From positions 7,468,303 through 7,532,302 of the forward strand of contig NC_081332.1 of the NCBI RefSeq assembly GCF_022539665.2: DNA of 64,000 nt, read 5' to 3'. This stretch comes from Daphnia carinata. Lineage: Eukaryota; Arthropoda; Branchiopoda; Diplostraca; Daphniidae. The notes beneath the pieces are model-generated. The model did not search any database, was not told the DNA's origin, and worked only from the letters and a program-made list of their open reading frames with translations. Position numbers and translations under genes: made by a program. Of this stretch, positions 59,201 to 64,000 are shown piece by piece. The stretch's first letter is position 1. Every line of letters starts with the position of its first letter.

Positions 59201-59991
59201 AAAAACTCACCACCAGCTGGCGTTTAGTAAAACATGATCAAACTTGGTTCTTCGAACATTCGGTATTTGGCTATGCTTACTAACTTTGATTCGGCAACCT
59301 GTTTTTGACGAATTTTATTAATTTTTACGATTTCAGTGCGAAAATGACTGTGTTTAATGAAATCATTAGAATTTTACACACATAATTCACTACAATTACA
59401 AGTACATTTGATTTAAATAGTTAAGGATATTGGACTGGTAACCATCGCGTTTGGCGAACAACCAATGTAAAAACTCACCACCAGCTGGCGTTTAGTAAAA
59501 CATGATCAAACTTGGTTCTTCGAACATTCTATGCTTACTAACTTTGAACATTCGGATATCGCGTTTTCACCACCAGCTGGCGTTTAGTAAAACATGTTCA
59601 AACTTGGTTCTTCGAACATTCGGTATTTGGCTATGCTTACTAACTTTGATTCGGCAACCTGTTTTTGACGAATTTTATTAATTTTTACGATTTCAATGCG
59701 AAAATGACTGTGTTTAATGAAATCATTAGAATTTTACACACATAATTCACTACAATTACAAGTACATTTGATTTAAATAGTTAAGGATATTGGACTGGTA
59801 ACCATCGCGTTTGGCGAACAACCAATGTAAAAACTCACCACCAGCTGGCGTTTAGTAAAACATGATAAAACTTGGTTCTTCGAACATTCGGTATTTGGCT
59901 ATGCTTACTAACTTTGATTCGGCAACCTGTTTTTGACGAATTTTATTAATTTTTACGATTTCAGTGCGAAAATGACTGTGTTTAATGAAAA
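44228..59991 (+). repeat. 268-bp satellite array carrying 3' splice-site modules
   Basis: 57 complete units of 268 bp fill 44228-59508. They differ at very few places: one A insertion (44727), a G-to-T near 51761, a CACA insertion near 53748, a C-to-G near 56507, and A-to-G at 48076, 52096, 58800 and 59336. A scrambled 92-bp piece (59509-59600), a full unit (59601-59868) and a partial unit leading into the ankyrin ORF follow. Each unit contains TACTAAC, an AT/pyrimidine-rich run, TTTCA(A or G)TGCG and ATGACTGTGTTTAATGAAA, identical to the ankyrin ORF start, then about 150 bp of other sequence. Transcription of the array is unknown. Confidence 0.95.
59906..59964 (+). promoter_or_regulatory. 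Branch site and 3' splice acceptor before the ankyrin ORF
   Basis: TACTAAC at 59906-59912 is a perfect branch-point consensus. The pyrimidine/AT-rich TTTTATTAATTTTTACGATTT leads to an AG at 59963-59964, and the ORF's ATG is 8 nt downstream. The branch A to AG distance is 53 nt. This copy has the G that most array units have lost. Confidence 0.6.
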
Positions 59992-60688
59992 AGGAAGTAT
60001 GTTAGACACGAAATTCCCAAACGGAACAACCCTGCTCCATGAAAGTGTAAACAAAAAAAGATACGACGTCACAGATTTACTATTAACGTTCGGCGCCAAC
60101 ATCAACATCGTGGAAAATGGCGAAACAATAGCTCACCGAGCCGCAGCGGACAACAATGAACACCTACTCAGAACTCTAGCGTACCACAAGTGTCAGTTTA
60201 GCGAATGGAACTGTCTAGGGGAAACTCCCTTAATGGTGGCTATTGCATTAAGAATCGAAGAATGTATCGATTTCCTATGGGTAACTCCTCTGATAAAACA
60301 ATTGAGTCGCGATGGAGAAACCGTTCTGCACTATCCAGCAAGATTCAATAACAAGAAAGAGTACGTCAACAGTGCATACCTGCATGGAGTAAACATCAAC
60401 CAAAAGTCCTTGACGCGCCGCGAAACACCCCTTATTGTAGCCGTACGATACGGAAACCCTGAAATCGTGAAAGTACTGTTAAGAAACGAGGCCAGATACG
60501 ACGAACCAGACGGTCTAGAAAATTACGCCATGGATTACATCGGCGAGAACGAAGAAATAGCGAAAGTATTCCTTAACAGAAACATAACTCCAAAAAGAAA
60601 ATGCCAGAAAACGCTGATAATACACTACGACCGAGAAACAAGATGCAAGAAGAGGAGAGGATCCAGTTCAGCATCGGAAGAAGATTAA
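59972..60688 (+). CDS. Ankyrin-repeat protein, 238 aa
   Basis: The ATG at 59972 lies just after the acceptor AG; an earlier in-frame TTG at 59933 is inside the putative intron and was rejected. The protein has about five ankyrin-like repeats: GTTLLHESVNKKRYDVTDL, GETIAHRAAADNNEHLLRT, GETPLMVAIALRIEECIDF, GETVLHYPARFNNKK and ETPLIVAVRYGNPEIVKVL. It ends with a basic then acidic tail (CKKRRGSSSASEED), a possible nuclear localisation signal. Ankyrin repeats bind other proteins; no catalytic residues are seen. A-rich codon use resembles the gag downstream. The polypurine tract and LTR 230 bp downstream suggest it is the last gene of an LTR element; a host gene beside an LTR is the alternative. 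Confidence 0.8.
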   Translation: MTVFNEKGSMLDTKFPNGTTLLHESVNKKRYDVTDLLLTFGANINIVENGETIAHRAAADNNEHLLRTLAYHKCQFSEWNCLGETPLMVAIALRIEECIDFLWVTPLIKQLSRDGETVLHYPARFNNKKEYVNSAYLHGVNINQKSLTRRETPLIVAVRYGNPEIVKVLLRNEARYDEPDGLENYAMDYIGENEEIAKVFLNRNITPKRKCQKTLIIHYDRETRCKKRRGSSSASEED

Positions 60689-60918
60689 CCACAGAAATCG
60701 CCGTTCCCACCAAGCAGAATTTAGAATACAATTTTAAAGTAAATAAAAAATAATAAAACAAGCTAGATATTTTCAAAATGTTTGGGACCTTAGACTTAGC
60801 TTAAAGGATATGTAACCAAAGTAAGCATCTTCGTATAAACAATATTGAAATGTTTAGCCTTCATTTGTAGGCCTTAAGGCATAAATGATATCTAGTTGGA
60901 GGACCAACTCTTATCGAT
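60689..60918 (+). other. Sequence between ankyrin ORF and polypurine tract
   Basis: No ORF. AATAAA-like signals occur at 60744-60757 (AAATAAAAAATAATAAAA), which could end the ankyrin mRNA. Confidence 0.4.
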
Positions 60919-60932
60919 AAAGGGGGAAGGAA
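60919..60932 (+). other. Polypurine tract
   Basis: AAAGGGGGAAGGAA, 14 purines directly abutting the LTR's TG. Reverse transcription of LTR elements uses such a tract to start the plus strand next to the 3' LTR, so its presence on the left suggests an element ending here. Confidence 0.65.
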
Positions 60933-61297
60933 TGTAATGATCCAATATATACTTTTATGTACACTTGGCGGTAGCCTATGCTATCCCTGTAGTAGGTGCG
61001 AAGCGTAGTGTACATACTACGTAATCACCTGCTGAATGGGAGCCGATCCAAGTCTGCTTAGTGCTATACCCCTGCAGCTTGGAGCTACGGATGGCGCGTG
61101 GTGTATAACCATCGCGACACGACCTTGTCACGCTCCCGCCGTCTAAGCGTGATGCTAATTATCACCATGACGTGCGCTACTGTAGCTCCTTACTGGTATA
61201 TAAACCTGTGCTTTTTCAATCATAAGTCGGAGTTGCCTTTGCACTGTCATCTTGTACATTTGTACCAAGGATAATAAACGGATATAAGAACCTTACA
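60933..61297 (+). repeat. LTR (3' of the left element and/or 5' of the right one)
   Basis: 365 bp from TGTAATGATCC to ACCTTACA (inverted TGTAA/TTACA ends). A TATATAAA box is at 61197-61204 and AATAAA at 61273-61278, in the right order for U3-R-U5. A primer site follows at 61300. A GC-richer palindromic stretch (CGTAGTGTACATACTACG at about 61012-61030) lies in U3. Confidence 0.8.
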
Positions 61298-61299
61298 TT

Positions 61300-61317
61300 T
61301 GGAGGTCCCAACGAGAC
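61300..61317 (+). other. Primer binding site
   Basis: TGGAGGTCCCAACGAGAC begins two bases after the LTR end. The tRNA was not identified. Confidence 0.6.
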
Positions 61318-61423
61318 TCTCAAATACATAAAAGGTTCACCGTAATAAATCCTAAAATACATGAGTACTAGATGAAGTAAGAGCGAAAACATACGAGCCC
61401 AAAGTTTACATAGAGGTAAGCGA

Positions 61424-64000
61424 ATGCATAGCACTTCTTTTCACAAAAATATACAAGTAGTGGCAACTCTCGAAACCAACCCGATCTACCCAGATTTACC
61501 CGTTGTAACCTTACCTCCACTATATCCCACCTTACCAACACAAAATTCTGAGACACAAACCCTCAAGGAAAATTTTGCTATAAAGTGGAAAGAGCTCGTA
61601 GAGCTAGAGCATAACTATCTCCTCGAGAAATATAAAACCTACCAAACAACTTCGACAACAACAAATATAAAACAATTGGAAGAAAGGAGAAAACTCTCCC
61701 ACAGAGAGCTAAACAACACTCTACAACTATACACTCACTCACTAATAAAGCAAAATCTAGAGACAACAGACGACACCACGTCACACGAGTTAATCAGCAA
61801 GACTACTGTAGCTTTAAAAAGTCAACTAGCGAAATCTGGCGAAGAAAATAATTTCGTCGACACTCTTATCCACCAGTTAAAGACAATCCACGGCAAAGAA
61901 AAAGAATTCCTTAGCAAAACGTTAGCTGTCCTTCAGAGTGAAATCCTACACCAGCAAGTAGAAGAGCAGCAAGTAAAAGGTCAAATTACCGCATAAAATA
62001 CCAATCTACGAAAACAGATCGAGAGCAACAAGAAAAAGGCAAAGAGTTCAAAGTACACGCTCAGCAGCTCCTTAGAACGCCTGCAAGAAAACAACGAGTC
62101 CTTGAAAAACTCACTTGAAAAAGCAAACACCCGAATTGCAGAGTTGGAGAGTGGTCTACAAAAATCACAAGAAGCTGAAAAATATTTCGAAGACCGACTG
62201 AAAAAGAAAGAAGAAATTACCGAAAGCGTTGAAAGAGAAGGGCAAGAGACAATTAATAAACTTGAAGCAGAAAATTTAGCAACTCCAAGAAAAACTAAAC
62301 AGTACCAGGAAACAAATAGCAGTAAACGTTGAAAAAATAAAAGTACTAGAAGCAGCTACAAACGAAATAAAAACACAGTTGGACAAATCAAAAGCAGAAA
62401 AAGCCATGCTAAATAAGACACAAGCAGAAATTGTTCTTAAAAATAAAGACCTTGAACGAGAGCTTCAGCAAGTAAAAAAGCAGACAGCAGAACAAGAAAA
62501 TAAAATATCCCGCTTGGAGAATCGTATTGCAGAGTATAAACAACGAGAACTTTTATTCGTCGAAGCCGAAGAGATCGACACAGAACAGGACCAGCACGGA
62601 GAAATAACAAAATTAATTAACGAAATACACGACCTATCCTCGTTAAGTGAAGTCCAAGATAAATCACTACATTTTGAACTTGAAGCTGAGCAAATAACAG
62701 AACTGCAAAAAGTTATTGAGCTCTTGGGAAAACAAGTTGAATCCCAAAGTAGAAATATAACATACTTGGCAAAAGAAAACAATCATCTCAAAAGGATCAT
62801 GGGTAAACACCATGACGATTCCACCAGACCGGACCAAGAGAGCAAAAAATATACCGCCGAAGAAGAGGCCATGATGAGTATAACTCAACCCATCGTAAGA
62901 GTGCTGGGAGAACTTTTTTCGAGAGAAGACAAAAAATCCATCCCGCCATTCAAAGGTAAAAGCACCGATAAATTAATTACCGAATGGCTCAAAGCAGCAG
63001 AACACGTGGCCCGAAACAACAACTGGGACGACGAGCAAAAGCTACGATTCTTCTCGGACCGACTTAAAGGAGAAGCAATGGAATGGCATGAAGCCTACGT
63101 CGATGAGAAAGGAGAAGAACTGGAATATGGAGAATGGAAAGCAGCAATAATCGAAAGATTTCAAGATGCATTTGACATAGCAGCGCTGAAGAAAAAACTA
63201 ATGAAGCTAAAGCAGAAACCAGAAGAAAATTGCAGAGCTTTCGTATGCAGATTAAACAGCCTATACGACACCATATAGGGGAAGGAAGAAAAACTCGACC
63301 ACGACAAAACCATAATAGAAGATCAACTATTTAATAAAGTAAAGAAGATGAGAGATACGACAAAGATAAAAATATTACTTCAAGGGATTCTACCCAAAGT
63401 AAAAGCTGAGCTATACCTCAGAATGCCAGAAAAATCTGACGACTTTGATTCGCTTTGCAAACAGCTGTTCATATCAGAACAGATATTGCACGAAAAGGAA
63501 AATAATGAAGATAAAGAAATAACGGCAGTAATTGCAGGAATTACGGACCGTGAGAAAGAGCAAGATCACAAATTGTGTGATCAAAAAACTGAACTGGAAC
63601 AACTTAGCCAGAGATTATTGAAGTTGGAATGTTTTAATAAAGATCGTGAACCATCACAGGAAAGCAGTGTGCAGATTGCAGCCACCAACCGTTCAGCAAC
63701 CACGGACGGCATTCGAACATACGGCAAGGTAGACCAGGTTATCCCAGAGCAGAGTACTGAGGCAGAGTCCGTTTCCGAGATACCGTAGACCGCAGCAAAG
63801 AATCGAGTTATTCACGCAGTAGAGACCCGAGTTTTTCAAAAAGCAGAGTGGCAAGCCCGTTTAGGAGGAACGAACACATACATCGCTGGAGGCATAACGC
63901 ACCAATAAGGGATCTTGAGACAACATATACAACAGACTTCCGACCTCAACGAAACCACCCGTATACGCATCAACCGAGAAGATACCAACAACCTTTCAGG
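61424..64000 (+). pseudogene. Long coiled-coil gag of an LTR element, broken, runs off right edge
   Basis: Starting at the ATG at 61424, one long gag can be followed across breaks: TAA at 61994, frameshift near 62325, TAG at 63276, frameshift near 63780. The first ~480 residues are charged heptad-rich coiled coil (EKANTRIAELESGLQKSQEA; KQTAEQENKISRLENRIAEY). A Retrotrans_gag domain follows at about 62930-63470: SIPPFKGKSTDKLITEWL, FFSDRLKGEAMEWHEAY, then ILLQGILPKVKAELYLRM. The tail is Arg/Ser-rich (RSKESSYSRSRDPSFSKSRV). An extended coiled-coil N-terminus is unusual for gypsy gag. Stops change single codons, consistent with a fairly recent copy. The superfamily is likely Ty3/gypsy, but pol is beyond the window. 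Confidence 0.75.

Larger units (their letters stand above)
60933..64000 (+). mobile_element. LTR retrotransposon, 5' part, runs off right edge
   Basis: LTR, primer site, 105-bp leader and gag are in canonical order on the plus strand. If the polypurine tract to the left belongs to the same family, two elements share this LTR or a tandem arrangement exists, with the ankyrin ORF as the last internal gene of the left one. Confidence 0.75.

Noticed and set aside
44228-59508. Regular array considered as a CRISPR-like locus
   Set aside because: The 268-bp units are continuous and identical with no variable spacers, and the genome is eukaryotic; it is a satellite.
59933-59971. TTG start upstream of the ankyrin ATG
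   Set aside because: Lies before the splice acceptor AG and is repeated in every array unit; the ATG at 59972 is better.

Overview
The window is nuclear DNA of an arthropod, most likely a branchiopod crustacean such as Daphnia. This is inference. It rests on spliceosomal introns of about 55-100 nt in the gene models I can rebuild, on POLD1 and vasa-like helicase exons, and on a dense mix of BEL/Pao, Ty3/gypsy, Tc1/mariner and RNase H-bearing LINE elements. There is no prokaryotic organisation: no operons and no ribosome binding sites. Almost all coding sequence is transposon-derived, and many apparent open frames are shadows or low-complexity translations.

Layout, left half. 1-1783 is the 5' end of a BEL/Pao element on the minus strand: gag running off the left edge, primer site, LTR. 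3161-5060 holds two deleted LTR elements with related LTR ends, one with a gypsy-type gag piece and one with BEL gag fused to reverse transcriptase. 7695-9740 is a decayed BEL pol. 9945-16640 is a decayed gypsy element (Gypsy-1, minus strand) with gag, protease, RT, RNase H, integrase, an env-like remnant and a 3' LTR; a related solo LTR lies at 33974-34560. 19063-20602 carries a short unknown multi-exon gene. 21358-30698 is a complete gypsy element (Gypsy-2, minus strand) with two LTRs, a tRNA-Leu-type primer site, gag, an A AAA AAC frameshift heptamer and a long pol. Its 3' LTR is split by a Tc1-like transposon (21672-23742) with long inverted repeats and a three-exon transposase that stays in frame throughout.

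Right half. 30882-31212 is a vasa-like DEAD-box pseudogene exon. 35772-36892 is a stretch of strong hairpins around two tRNA-like remnants. 37607-40030 is a 5'-truncated LINE. 43231-44127 holds the last five exons of DNA polymerase delta catalytic subunit (POLD1, minus strand), one with an in-frame stop, ending at a 100-N assembly gap. From the gap to about 59990 runs a 268-bp satellite: 57 nearly identical full copies, then one scrambled and two more copies. Each unit carries a TACTAAC branch-site motif, a pyrimidine-rich tract, a 3' splice site (AG in a few units, AA in most) and the first codons of the ankyrin-repeat ORF that follows at 59972-60688. That ORF is followed by a polypurine tract, an LTR (60933-61297), a primer site and a coiled-coil gag that runs off the right edge.

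The most interesting reading is that the ankyrin ORF sits in the env position of an LTR retrotransposon, expressed through a spliced leader, and that its acceptor region has been amplified into a satellite. The sequence shows the pieces; the single-element interpretation is inference.
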